In this document: positions 1 to 6,975 of the stretch, piece by piece
Layout of the letters: each line of letters opens with the position of its first letter
How positions within the stretch are numbered: the stretch's first letter is position 1
NCBI GenBank assembly: GCA_938041725.1
Contig: CALISX010000187.1
Span: 1-13,503 of the forward strand
Direction of reading: 5' to 3'
DNA: 13,503 nucleotides
Source of the DNA: an uncultured Lachnoanaerobaculum sp.
GTDB lineage: Bacteria > Bacillota > Clostridia > Lachnospirales > Lachnospiraceae
Position numbers and translations under genes: made by a program
Notes under the pieces: generated by a model
What the model was told of the DNA's origin: nothing
Database searches by the model: none
The model's input: only the letters and a program-made list of their open reading frames with translations

Positions 1-1
1 C

Positions 2-1777
2 AATGGAAATTCCATCAAGAATCCTGGAAAGAAACCGGAGCAAAAACCGGAACAAAAGCCGGAAACGGGAATTGCCGCCAGTCAGGAATATAAGGATCTC
101 CAGTCCCTTCTTTCTGAGATGTCCCTGGATCTTTCCGACAGAGGATATACAGAGATTAGCCAAAAGGCCTTTGCAGACAGCTATAAGGCTGGAGAGAAGC
201 TTTTGGAATACGGAAAGGATGCGTCCCTTCGGGTTACGGCAGAGATGCTGAGCCAACGGAAAGAGGCCCTTACGGCTGCTAAGGCCGCCAGAGTCTCTCT
301 GGGACAAAATCCGGATCAAAAGGATACCCCAAGGGGAGATTTTGCTCCCTTAAAGGCAGCCATGAAAAATGTGCTATCCATCCTTCAGGGATCTGTGCGC
401 TATACCCAGGATTCCTTGAACCTTCTTTCCTTTGAGTATGACCAGGCCTCTGCCATGCTCCAGGAGGGAACTGCTACAAAGGAACAAATTATGGCCCAAG
501 TGAACGCCCTAAAGGAAGCCATAAAGGGACTGAAGGTGGCAGAGCCGGGACAAAATCCCACTCCCAACAACAATGGAGGAAATCAGAACCCGCAGAATAA
601 TCCTGATCAAAAGGGAGGCAACCAAAAGGAAAAGGAGGATAAGGATACAGAGTCCAAGGTAAAGGGTAAGGAGGGGTATTACACCGTGCCGGTGGCCCTG
701 TGGCATTCTTCCATGAACAAGGCTTCCATGGGAAATCCTGCCTTGAATAAAACCGCCTATGTGCATATCTCCGGAGATACGGCTACCATGCGTCTTATCA
801 CCAAGCAGATGACCACCAGCGGTATTACCACCCATTTGTATGACTTCTTTGTGTATGACGGATCGGATTATGGAAATGCCAAGCTGGTGTCCACGGAAAA
901 GGATCAGTGGATCTATGAATTTGATCTGCCCAACACGAAATCCTCTTACTATAAGGTAATGGTGGATCCGAAGGTGGATGTAATGGGCACCGACCCGGTA
1001 AAAGCCAGATTAAAGGTTACCTGGGGAAGCTTGAAAAAAACCACCGAGGAAAAATGGGACAAGCTTACAGGAGAGGTGGACGAGTCAAAAACCGAGGACA
1101 AGACGGCAAAAACCACTGCCGCTGCCAAAACCGGAGAGCTGGTAGATGCTGCCACAGGCATCAGAGTCAGCGGGGCTCTGGGGGGCCCGGATGTGCGTCT
1201 GAGTGCCGTAAAAACCGAATCCGAGCTGGCCAACAAGGCTTTAGAGGGTAAGGTTGTCAAATTTTTGTTATACGACATTAAATTAAAATCCGGAGAAACG
1301 GCAGTGCAGCCCAATGGTACTGTGCAGCTGCGTTTCCCCCTGCCCCAGGGATATGACCCGGCCAAGCTGGTGCTGTACTATATTCCAGAGCAGGGAGAGG
1401 CGGTTTTGATCCGGGGAAGTGTGAAGGATGGATTCTTTGAAGCCAATGTGGATCACTTCAGTCTCTATGCCCTGGCGGAAAGTACCCAGGTGCAAAATCA
1501 GACACAGCCGGAAACCAAGGCTTTAGAGGCTTCCTTTGGAGGCAGCTCCTCCGGCGGAAATGTGAAATTTGTTTCTGCTGCCCAAAAAGCGCCGGCGGCT
1601 TCCGGTACCAAGGAAAGTGTTTTGGCAGAAAAAACCGGCAGCAGCAATCTGGCTGCAGATGGCAGAAAAATCCCCTATACAGGAGATAAAACGCCGGTCA
1701 GCGCCTTATTGATCCTGCTGTTCATGTCCTTGCTCGGGGCAGGCAGCACCTGGATGAAAAAAAGGAGGAAATATTGA
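2..1777 (+). CDS. NEAT-domain wall-anchored surface protein (5' end outside window)
   Basis: The reading frame is open from the left edge, so the start and signal peptide lie upstream. About 591 residues are visible. In order: a Lys/Pro/Glu-Gln linker with tandem PEQK units (nt 20-70), an alpha-helical region (nt 90-540) that resembles helical spacer domains of surface proteins, an Asn/Gln/Lys-rich linker, and a NEAT domain (about nt 677-1027) beginning YYTVPVALWHSSMNKASMGN. Next comes a charged linker, a beta-rich domain ending VDHFSLYALAE (to about nt 1480), a Ser/Gly/Ala-rich stretch, and a sortase-type tail: IPYTG (nt 1670-1684), a hydrophobic segment and the charged end MKKRRKY. NEAT domains bind heme or hemoproteins at the cell surface of Gram-positive bacteria. 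Here the usual YxxxY pair appears absent, so heme binding is inferred, not shown. It is the first visible gene of an overlapping cluster with two ABC exporter-fold proteins. The family call is confident; the ligand is not. Confidence 0.85.
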   Translation, partial: NGNSIKNPGKKPEQKPEQKPETGIAASQEYKDLQSLLSEMSLDLSDRGYTEISQKAFADSYKAGEKLLEYGKDASLRVTAEMLSQRKEALTAAKAARVSLGQNPDQKDTPRGDFAPLKAAMKNVLSILQGSVRYTQDSLNLLSFEYDQASAMLQEGTATKEQIMAQVNALKEAIKGLKVAEPGQNPTPNNNGGNQNPQNNPDQKGGNQKEKEDKDTESKVKGKEGYYTVPVALWHSSMNKASMGNPALNKTAYVHISGDTATMRLITKQMTTSGITTHLYDFFVYDGSDYGNAKLVSTEKDQWIYEFDLPNTKSSYYKVMVDPKVDVMGTDPVKARLKVTWGSLKKTTEEKWDKLTGEVDESKTEDKTAKTTAAAKTGELVDAATGIRVSGALGGPDVRLSAVKTESELANKALEGKVVKFLLYDIKLKSGETAVQPNGTVQLRFPLPQGYDPAKLVLYYIPEQGEAVLIRGSVKDGFFEANVDHFSLYALAESTQVQNQTQPETKALEASFGGSSSGGNVKFVSAAQKAPAASGTKESVLAEKTGSSNLAADGRKIPYTGDKTPVSALLILLFMSLLGAGSTWMKKRRKY

Positions 1778-2178
1778 AAAGGGTGGTAAATGGCCTTTGC
1801 GTTTTGCTGGCTTTTGTATCCCTGGGGGCAGGGGTTGTGGGTATTTTTTTACCCATCCTCCCCTCCACCCCCTTCTTAGTGGCAGCGCTGGCCTTGTTTG
1901 CAAAGGGCTCAAAACGCTTTCACCAGTGGTTTCTATCCACAACACTCTACAAAAAACATGTGCATGATTTGGTGGTCTCCCGGTCCATGACCGGGAGGGC
2001 CAAGGTAAAGATCATGTTGACGGTAAGTCTGATTTTTGCCCTGGGAATTTTCTTTTCCCCGCCCTTTGCCAAGGTCATTATGGGGGTCGTATGGCTGCTC
2101 CATGTGCTGTACTTTGTTTTTGTTGTAAAAACCCGGCAGGAAATCCTGCCGGAGGTGGTAGATGAGAGGAAATTATGA
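1774..2178 (+). CDS. DUF454 (YbaN-like) small inner-membrane protein
   Basis: A 134-residue hydrophobic protein. The pattern LGAGVVGIFLPILPSTPFLV followed by ALFAKGSKRFHQW is the hallmark of the DUF454/YbaN family, and the length fits. I see an N-terminal hydrophobic hairpin (residues about 5-40), a short polar section with basic residues, and two further hydrophobic stretches (about 70-120). The start is a TTG codon: the ribosome binding site AAGGAGG lies at 1762-1768, six bases upstream, and the TTG overlaps the TGA stop of the NEAT gene (TTGA). No ATG fits the conserved N-terminus. The function of the family is unknown; members are often found beside transport or heme/redox genes. Its position between a NEAT protein and ABC subunits suggests an accessory role in the same membrane process, which is inference. 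Confidence 0.85.
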   Translation: MKRVVNGLCVLLAFVSLGAGVVGIFLPILPSTPFLVAALALFAKGSKRFHQWFLSTTLYKKHVHDLVVSRSMTGRAKVKIMLTVSLIFALGIFFSPPFAKVIMGVVWLLHVLYFVFVVKTRQEILPEVVDERKL

Positions 2179-3992
2179 TCAAAAAAAGACTGTTTTCCCT
2201 GGTAAAGGAGGCAGGGAGATATATTCTGCTGAATGTATTTTGGCAGTGGATTGCTCTTTGCAGCGCTATTTTAGCGGCCTTTGCCACAGGAGGGATGATT
2301 GAGGAGGTTTTGGAGAAAAGGACGGCAGGGGGGCTTTTGATACTGTGTGCCCTGGCTCTTTCCCTTTTTTTGCGGGGGATTTCTTTAAAAATGGCCGCCA
2401 AAGCTTCCAGCCTGGCCAGTCAGGATGTAAAAAAAAGCCTGCGGTTAAAGCTCTATGAAAAGCTTTTGTCTTTGGGGCCTGGGTATCATGAGCAGATTTC
2501 CACTGCCGCTGCAGTGCAGGTGGCGGTGGAGGGGGTGGAGCAGCTGGAAGTATACTTTGGCAGCTATCTGCCCCAGCTGTTCTACAGTGTCCTGGGCCCT
2601 TTGACCCTGTTTTTTGTTCTGCTGCCCATCAGTATCTACGCCAGCACGGCTTTGCTGATTTGTGTGCCCCTGATTCCCCTTTCCATTGTTATTGTGCAAA
2701 AATTTGCAAAAAAACTGCTGCGAAAGTACTGGGGGCAGTATACCAGCTTGGGTTCTTCCTTTTTGGAAAATCTTCAGGGCCTTACTACCTTGAAGATTTA
2801 TCAGGCAGACGGCAAAAAGGCAGAGCAGATGAAGGAGGAGGCAGGGCGGTTTCGAAGAATCACCATGCGGGTTTTGCTGATGCAGATTAATTCCATTATT
2901 GTGATGGACTTTATCGCCTATGGAGGCGCTGCCCTGGGAATCCTTTTGGGACTGGGGGAATTGTACAGTCAAAGAACAGGAATCGCAGGGGCCCTGACAT
3001 TGATTCTTTTGTCAGCAGAATTTTTCCTTCCCATGCGGAGACTGGGTTCTTTGTTCCACATTGCCATGAACGGCATGGCGGCCTCGGACCGGTTGTTCGA
3101 GATTTTAGACCTGGTTCCAAAGGGCAGAGGAGAAAAACAGGCTCCCTCCGGTCCTGCCAGAATCCTTTTGGAGGGGGTGGGCTTTTCCTACAGCCCGGAG
3201 CGGGAGATCCTGCGGGATATCAGTCTTTGTCTTAGGGAAAAATCCGTTACTGCCATAGTTGGTGCTTCCGGCAGCGGAAAAAGCACCATAGCCGGTATTT
3301 TAACAGGCAAAAACACCGGCTATGAGGGAAGCATCCTTTGGAACGGCACAGAGCTTCGGGACATATCCGAAGAAAGTCTGGCAAAGCATCTGACTTTGGT
3401 GGGATGCAACAGCTATATGTTCCAGGGAACCCTGGAAAGCAATCTTCGAATGGCAGCCCCCAAGGCTTCGGAAGAAAGGCTTTGGCAGGTGTTGGACGAG
3501 GTGCATTTGGGGAACTGGGCCAGGAGCCAGAAGGGGCTGGATACCCAGGTCAAGGAAAGGGGGGAAAACCTTTCCGGGGGCCAGCGGCAAAGACTGGCCC
3601 TGGCCCGGGCCATTCTCCATGATACCCAGGTGTATGTCTTTGACGAGGCCACCTCCAACATTGACAAGGAAAGCGAGGAGGCCATTATGGAGGTGATCCG
3701 CCGCCTGTCCCAAACCAAAACCATTTTGCTGGTTTCCCACAGGCTTTTCAATGTGGTGGGAGCGGATCAAATCTTTGTGCTGGGAGACCATATCATTCAG
3801 GAGGCCGGCACCCATCAGGAGCTTTTAGAGCGGGGGGGCATGTATGCGGCTTTGTTCCAAAGGCAGGAGGAGCTGGAGCAGTACAGCAAAGCAGCTGCTT
3901 CCCCTTCTTTGGAAAGGGATTCGGCAAAGGGATCCCCTTCCTTTGGTATGCTGCGGAAGGGGGAAGCAGAAAGGAGGGTGCATTATGCGTAG
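2175..3992 (+). CDS. ABC transporter, exporter-type fused permease/ATPase, subunit 1 (CydD-like)
   Basis: A 605-residue half-transporter: six predicted membrane helices in residues 1-300 and a nucleotide-binding domain after about residue 330. Visible ATPase motifs are Walker A GASGSGKST (363-371), signature LSGGQRQ (466-472), Walker B VYVFDE (486-491, catalytic Glu491) and H-loop His522. The Q-loop position reads LVGCNSYMF, so Cys411 sits where glutamine is usual. The C-terminal tail (about 570-605) is polar and family-atypical. The start ATG overlaps the DUF454 stop (ATGA), preceded by AGAGGA at 2165-2170. The next gene encodes a second exporter-type half-transporter, so a heterodimer is likely, as in CydDC-like pairs. 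CydDC proteins export thiols; other exporter-fold pairs (for example IrtAB, YbtPQ) import iron-siderophores. With a NEAT protein in the operon, heme or iron-related transport is plausible but unproven. Confidence 0.88.
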   Translation: MIKKRLFSLVKEAGRYILLNVFWQWIALCSAILAAFATGGMIEEVLEKRTAGGLLILCALALSLFLRGISLKMAAKASSLASQDVKKSLRLKLYEKLLSLGPGYHEQISTAAAVQVAVEGVEQLEVYFGSYLPQLFYSVLGPLTLFFVLLPISIYASTALLICVPLIPLSIVIVQKFAKKLLRKYWGQYTSLGSSFLENLQGLTTLKIYQADGKKAEQMKEEAGRFRRITMRVLLMQINSIIVMDFIAYGGAALGILLGLGELYSQRTGIAGALTLILLSAEFFLPMRRLGSLFHIAMNGMAASDRLFEILDLVPKGRGEKQAPSGPARILLEGVGFSYSPEREILRDISLCLREKSVTAIVGASGSGKSTIAGILTGKNTGYEGSILWNGTELRDISEESLAKHLTLVGCNSYMFQGTLESNLRMAAPKASEERLWQVLDEVHLGNWARSQKGLDTQVKERGENLSGGQRQRLALARAILHDTQVYVFDEATSNIDKESEEAIMEVIRRLSQTKTILLVSHRLFNVVGADQIFVLGDHIIQEAGTHQELLERGGMYAALFQRQEELEQYSKAAASPSLERDSAKGSPSFGMLRKGEAERRVHYA

Positions 3993-5640
3993 ATCCGGTA
4001 TAAAAATTATGGGAAAACTCATGGGTCTGGCCTGGCCCCTTTTTCCTGTGATTCTTCTGGCCATTGCCGCAGGGGTGTTGGGATTTCTTTGCGCCATATT
4101 TTTAACAGTACTGGGGACCCGGGGGATTTTACCCATGCTTGATTCCTCCCCCGGGGGATTCCCTGGGTATTTGCTGTGGCTGCTTCCCCTCCTGGCCCTT
4201 TTGCGGGGAGTGCTCCACTATATTGAGCAGTACTCCAATCACTACATTGCTTTTAAGCTTTTGGAAATTATACGAAGCCGGGTATTTGACGCTTTGCGGC
4301 GGCTGGCCCCTGCCAAGCTGGAGGGAAAAAACCGGGGGGATCTGATTGCCCTGATCACTTCGGATACGGAGCTGCTGGAGGTGTTTTATGCCCATACCAT
4401 TTCCCCGGTGGCCATTGCCTTTTTTGTATGCCTTATGATGGTCCTTTACATAGGGAGCTTTTCTCCCCTTTGTGCCCTGTTGGCGGCTGCCGGCTACCTT
4501 TGGGTGGGATTATGTCTGCCGGTGATCAACAGCAGGCGAAACAAGGCCATTGGCATGGCCTATCGAAGCACCTTTGGAGAATTGAACGGGTTTGTGCTGG
4601 ATTCTTTGCGGGGGCTTTTGGAGATCCTGCAGTTTGGCCTGGGAAAGCAAAGGCTGGCGGATCTGGAAACCGGCTGTGATGCCCTTTCCCAAAAACAAAA
4701 AGGACTCAGGGAAATCGAAGGCAGCAACAGCGCTTTTACAGGGCTTTCCATTATGGCTTTTTCCTTTGCCATGCTCTTTCTTTCCCTGTATTTGTACCAA
4801 AGATCTGTCCTGGATTTTGCAGGCCTGGTTACGGTAACCGTGGCCATGATGAGCTCCTTTGGTCCCGTCAGCCTTCTTGCCAGCCTTTCCGATAATTTAA
4901 GCCAGACTTTGGCCAGCGGAGAGCGGGTGCTGCGTTTGCTGGAGGAAAAGGAAAGCATCGAAGAAGTGACCCAGGGGGAGGAAACAGCCTTTACCGGAGC
5001 CTCTTTGATTGAAACCGATTTTTCTTATGAGAAGGAAAGCCCTGTGCTTTCCGGTTTGAATCTGGAGATTTCCAAGGGAAGCATCACCGGCATTTATGGA
5101 AAAAGCGGCTGCGGAAAATCCACGGTGCTAAAGCTTTTGATGCGTTTTTGGGATGCAGACAGGGGAAGGGTGGAAATTTCCGGGAAGGATATCCGTCGTA
5201 TCAACACATCCTGTCTTCGGAATCTGGAAAGCTTTGTTACCCAGGAGACGCTGCTGTTCCACGACACCATTGCCGCCAATATTGCCATTGCAAAGCCGGA
5301 GGCGGACCAGGAGGAAATTATGGAAGCGGCCCGAAAGGCCTCCATTCATGACTTTATTATGGACCTTCCCAAGGGATACGCCACCCAGGTCAGTGAACTG
5401 GGTGAAAGTCTTTCCGGCGGAGAAAAGCAAAGAATCGGTCTGGCCAGAGCCTTTTTGCACCAAAGCGATTTGATGCTTTTGGATGAGCCCACCTCCAATT
5501 TGGACAGCCTGAATGAGGGAATGATTTTAAAATCCCTGAAGGAGGAAAGCCGGGGGAAGACGGTGCTTTTGGTATCCCACAGAGACTCCACCCTGGGGAT
5601 CTGCCAGGAGGTAGTAAAGATGCCGGAGCGGGCTTCCTAG
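3985..5640 (+). CDS. ABC transporter, exporter-type fused permease/ATPase, subunit 2 (CydC-like)
   Basis: A 551-residue half-transporter, probable partner of the upstream subunit. I chose ATG 3985 because AAGGAGGG lies at 3971-3978 and the membrane domain begins just after. The frame is open back to 3844, but those codons lie inside the upstream gene and encode an unconvincing sequence. It overlaps subunit 1 by 8 bases. Six hydrophobic segments lie in residues 15-300. The ATPase domain has Walker A GKSGCGKST (372-380), Q-loop Gln420 (FVTQETLLF), signature LSGGEKQ (476-482), Walker B LMLLDE (496-501) and H-loop His532. All key residues are present, unlike the Q-loop of subunit 1, so the two ATP sites of a heterodimer may be unequal. 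The protein ends soon after the H-loop, without a long tail. The substrate is unknown. A hairpin follows 12 bases after the stop. Confidence 0.88.
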   Translation: MRRSGIKIMGKLMGLAWPLFPVILLAIAAGVLGFLCAIFLTVLGTRGILPMLDSSPGGFPGYLLWLLPLLALLRGVLHYIEQYSNHYIAFKLLEIIRSRVFDALRRLAPAKLEGKNRGDLIALITSDTELLEVFYAHTISPVAIAFFVCLMMVLYIGSFSPLCALLAAAGYLWVGLCLPVINSRRNKAIGMAYRSTFGELNGFVLDSLRGLLEILQFGLGKQRLADLETGCDALSQKQKGLREIEGSNSAFTGLSIMAFSFAMLFLSLYLYQRSVLDFAGLVTVTVAMMSSFGPVSLLASLSDNLSQTLASGERVLRLLEEKESIEEVTQGEETAFTGASLIETDFSYEKESPVLSGLNLEISKGSITGIYGKSGCGKSTVLKLLMRFWDADRGRVEISGKDIRRINTSCLRNLESFVTQETLLFHDTIAANIAIAKPEADQEEIMEAARKASIHDFIMDLPKGYATQVSELGESLSGGEKQRIGLARAFLHQSDLMLLDEPTSNLDSLNEGMILKSLKEESRGKTVLLVSHRDSTLGICQEVVKMPERAS

Positions 5641-5651
5641 TACCCTTTAAC

Positions 5652-5685
5652 AGCAGCCGGCATTCAGGCTGCTTCTCTCTTTGTT
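5652..5685 (+). terminator. Probable intrinsic terminator of the NEAT-ABC operon
   Basis: AGCAGCC (5652-5658) and GGCTGCT (5667-5673) form a perfect 7-bp stem with an 8-base loop. A pyrimidine-rich tract with several T residues follows (5673-5685). The T run is interrupted by C, so termination may be incomplete. The position, 12 bases after the ABC stop and before a strong promoter, supports the call. Confidence 0.6.
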
Positions 5686-5718
5686 ACTCTCGAATTACCA
5701 CTCATTAAAACTCTCGAA
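5686..5718. repeat. Direct repeat ACTCTCGAA x2 upstream of a promoter
   Basis: ACTCTCGAA occurs at 5686-5694 and again at 5710-5718. The copies are 24 bases apart start to start, and the second ends 11 bases before the -35 box of the promoter at 5730. Tandem sites at this distance can be activator or repressor half-sites. No known box was recognised, so a regulatory role is inference. Confidence 0.4.
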
Positions 5719-5729
5719 ATATTTAGGGC

Positions 5730-5757
5730 TTGACATTTAACAATTATGTAATATAAT
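5730..5757 (+). promoter_or_regulatory. Near-consensus sigma-A promoter for the 3D-domain gene
   Basis: A perfect -35 box TTGACA (5730-5735) and a perfect -10 box TATAAT (5752-5757) are separated by 16 bases of AT-rich DNA. Transcription would start near 5764, leaving a leader of about 40 bases before ATG 5806. The heptamer TTTAGGG (5722-5728) and its complement CCCTAAA (5766-5772) flank the core as an inverted repeat, which could be an operator. Confidence 0.8.
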
Positions 5758-5805
5758 TTAAACATCCCTAAACAAAATAAATTGATTTTGCAAGAGAGGA
5801 ACATA

Positions 5806-6566
5806 ATGAGAAAGAGGATAACCAGGCTGGCGCTGGCAGCTGCCATGTGTACTACATTGGTAACAGGCAATGTCTATGCTTCCGCCAAGGTGGTGAAGGT
5901 AAATACAGACGCTGCCGACACCCTGCAGGAAGAGGTGGACAGTGTAACAGGTCCGGCTTTTGGCGTGGATTCAGATCAATATGATGAAAAAATAGCTGAG
6001 GCGGAGGAAGCGGCCAGAAGGCAGGCGGAGGAAGCCCAAAGGGAAAAGGAAGAGGCCGCCAGGCAGGAAATTCTGGAACGGGAGGAGACTGCCAGACAGG
6101 AGGCCTTGGCCCGGGAGGAGGCTGCCAGACAGGAAGCCCAGGCTCAGGAGGAGGCTTTGGTTGCCCAGGAGGATGAAGAAATAGCTGCTTTGAGGGCTTC
6201 CATGAAGGGAAAATCCCTGGGAACCTTTAAGACCTATGCCTACTCTTTAGACTGCGATCCCTCCGGATCACTGCAGCGGGGACGGTTCCTGCAGTGGGAA
6301 GAACCATTGCAGCAGATTGGTCCGTGCTTCCCAAGGGCACCAAGGTGCGCATCGGAAACAGCGATACCATTTATACAGTGGAGGATAAGGGAAGCAATAT
6401 CAAAGGCCAGACCATTGATATCTTTATGAGAAATGACAGAGAAACCAGAAACCATGGGGTAAGATACCAGGAGGTATATGTGATTACCGGGGAGGAGGCC
6501 CAGGCCCAGGCAAGGATTGACGCCATTCTGGCCGCCAGAGCCCAGCGCCAGGCCGCCCGGCAGTAG
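5806..6566 (+). pseudogene. Secreted coiled-coil protein with C-terminal 3D domain, frameshifted
   Basis: ATG 5806 is preceded by AGAGGA (5795-5800) and opens a signal peptide (MRKRITRLALAAAMCTTLVT, likely cleaved after YASA). Residues about 60-130 are an Ala/Glu/Arg/Gln-rich coiled coil with repeated EEAARQE-type units. A 3D (double-psi beta-barrel) domain then starts: LGTFKTYAYSLDCDPSG. At that point (residue 154, nt 6265-6267) the frame breaks. The original frame runs as unrelated sequence to a stop at 6427-6429, while the rest of the 3D domain continues in another frame to 6566: ITAAGTVPAVGRTIAADW, then VEDKGSNIKGQTIDIFM and EVYVI. The three Asp residues that name the family are all present across the break. 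Restored, the protein would have about 253 residues. 3D domains occur in secreted cell-wall-active proteins, including MltA-like and resuscitation-factor-type enzymes. One missing base explains everything: either a real mutation or a sequencing/assembly error. The first frame alone gives 207 residues; the second has an internal ATG at 6294. Confidence 0.8.
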
Positions 6567-6576
6567 CACACAGGGG

Positions 6577-6597
6577 AGGACGAAAATCTTTTGTCCT
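6577..6597 (+). terminator. Weak hairpin after the 3D-domain gene
   Basis: AGGAC (6577-6581) pairs with GTCCT (6593-6597), and the stem extends inward with one G-T and three A-T pairs around a 3-base loop. It lies 10 bases after the stop. Only a short TTT follows, so it may stabilise the 3' end rather than terminate. Confidence 0.3.
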
Positions 6598-6643
6598 TTG
6601 CCATAGAGTTATTTAGGGATTACGGATTTTAACATAGGATTTT

Positions 6644-6676
6644 GGAAGGGAGGCTCCGGGAGGGGCCTTCTTTTCC
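6644..6676 (+). terminator. Long hairpin, candidate terminator or structured element
   Basis: Fourteen consecutive pairs (four of them G-U) form around a GGGA loop at 6658-6661. The core is GGCTCC/GGGGCC, and the right arm ends CTTCTTTTCC, so the T-rich tract is partly inside the stem. It lies between the 3D gene and the scfA promoter with no gene of its own. Terminator is the simplest reading. Confidence 0.45.
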
Positions 6677-6700
6677 ATGGTATGCCCGGCAAAAGATAAA

Positions 6701-6727
6701 GGAGGCCGCAGGCTCCCGTCCCTTTTT
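6701..6727 (+). terminator. Candidate terminator just before the scfA promoter
   Basis: GGAG+CC (6701-6707, one bulged G) can pair with GG+CTCC (6711-6716), and a TTTTT run follows at 6723-6727. It ends six bases before the -35 box for scfA and could insulate scfA from upstream transcription. The short stem and bulge make it uncertain. Confidence 0.35.
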
Positions 6728-6732
6728 GGTTG

Positions 6733-6761
6733 TTGAAAATCCCCTTTCTTTATGGTAGAAT
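6733..6761 (+). promoter_or_regulatory. Extended -10 sigma-A promoter for scfA
   Basis: The -35 box TTGAAA (6733-6738) and the -10 box TAGAAT (6756-6761) are 17 bases apart, the ideal spacing. A TG at 6753-6754 one base before the -10 box makes it an extended -10 promoter. Transcription would start near 6768, about 32 bases before the scfA ATG. This fits strong independent expression of the peptide. Confidence 0.75.
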
Positions 6762-6799
6762 GTGTTCGTTTAAAACTTGCACGAATAAGGAGAAGGTTT

Positions 6800-6946
6800 A
6801 TGAAGCATGTGAAAACATTGAGCAACAAGACATTAAAAGAAAGCTTGAAGAAGGGCGGATGCGGCGAGTGCCAGACATCCTGTCAGTCCGCATGTAAAAC
6901 TTCCTGTACAGTGGGCAACCAGGGATGCGAGAACCCTGACCGGTAA
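6800..6946 (+). CDS. scfA: SCIFF RiPP precursor peptide (six cysteines in forty-five)
   Basis: A 48-residue peptide starting MKHVKTLSNKTLKESLKKGG, which acts as a charged leader, followed by a core with six cysteines at 21, 24, 28, 32, 36 and 43, ending CENPDR. The Cys pattern (spacings 3, 4, 4, 4, 7), the GGCGEC leader-core junction and the adjacent radical SAM maturase identify SCIFF. In the characterised clostridial homologue the maturase forms a thioether between Cys32 and Thr37; here Cys32 and Thr37 occupy exactly those positions. The start is ATG 6800 with AAGGAG at 6787-6792, seven bases upstream. It has its own promoter and is followed by a structured spacer and a strong terminator, so it is probably much more abundant than its maturase. 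The final structure, fate and role of the mature peptide are unknown to me; the family is nearly universal in Clostridia, which suggests a housekeeping or signalling role rather than a bacteriocin. Confidence 0.95.
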   Translation: MKHVKTLSNKTLKESLKKGGCGECQTSCQSACKTSCTVGNQGCENPDR

Positions 6947-6975
6947 GCTGCTGTATTAGGGTGGTCAGAGCTTTT

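Noticed and set aside
509..835. Long open frames on the minus strand (also 10275-11060 and 11124-11723)
   Set aside because: They are antisense to well-identified genes, lack ribosome binding sites and have no recognisable domain.
3844..3984. Longer N-terminus for ABC subunit 2 starting at 3844
   Set aside because: These codons overlap the C-terminal end of subunit 1, encode a non-family sequence and lack a ribosome binding site, whereas ATG 3985 has AAGGAGGG.
5782..5805. TTG at 5782 as the start of the 3D-domain protein
   Set aside because: It would add MILQERNI before the signal peptide, and AGAGGA is placed correctly for ATG 5806.
6256..6282. Programmed -1 ribosomal frameshift in the 3D-domain gene
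   Set aside because: There is no X XXY YYZ slippery heptamer at the junction; the bases CTCCGGATC do not allow good re-pairing. A one-base loss explains the data better.
6800..6946. scfA as a metallothionein or ferredoxin-like small protein
   Set aside because: The Cys spacing and leader are specific to SCIFF, and the maturase is next door.
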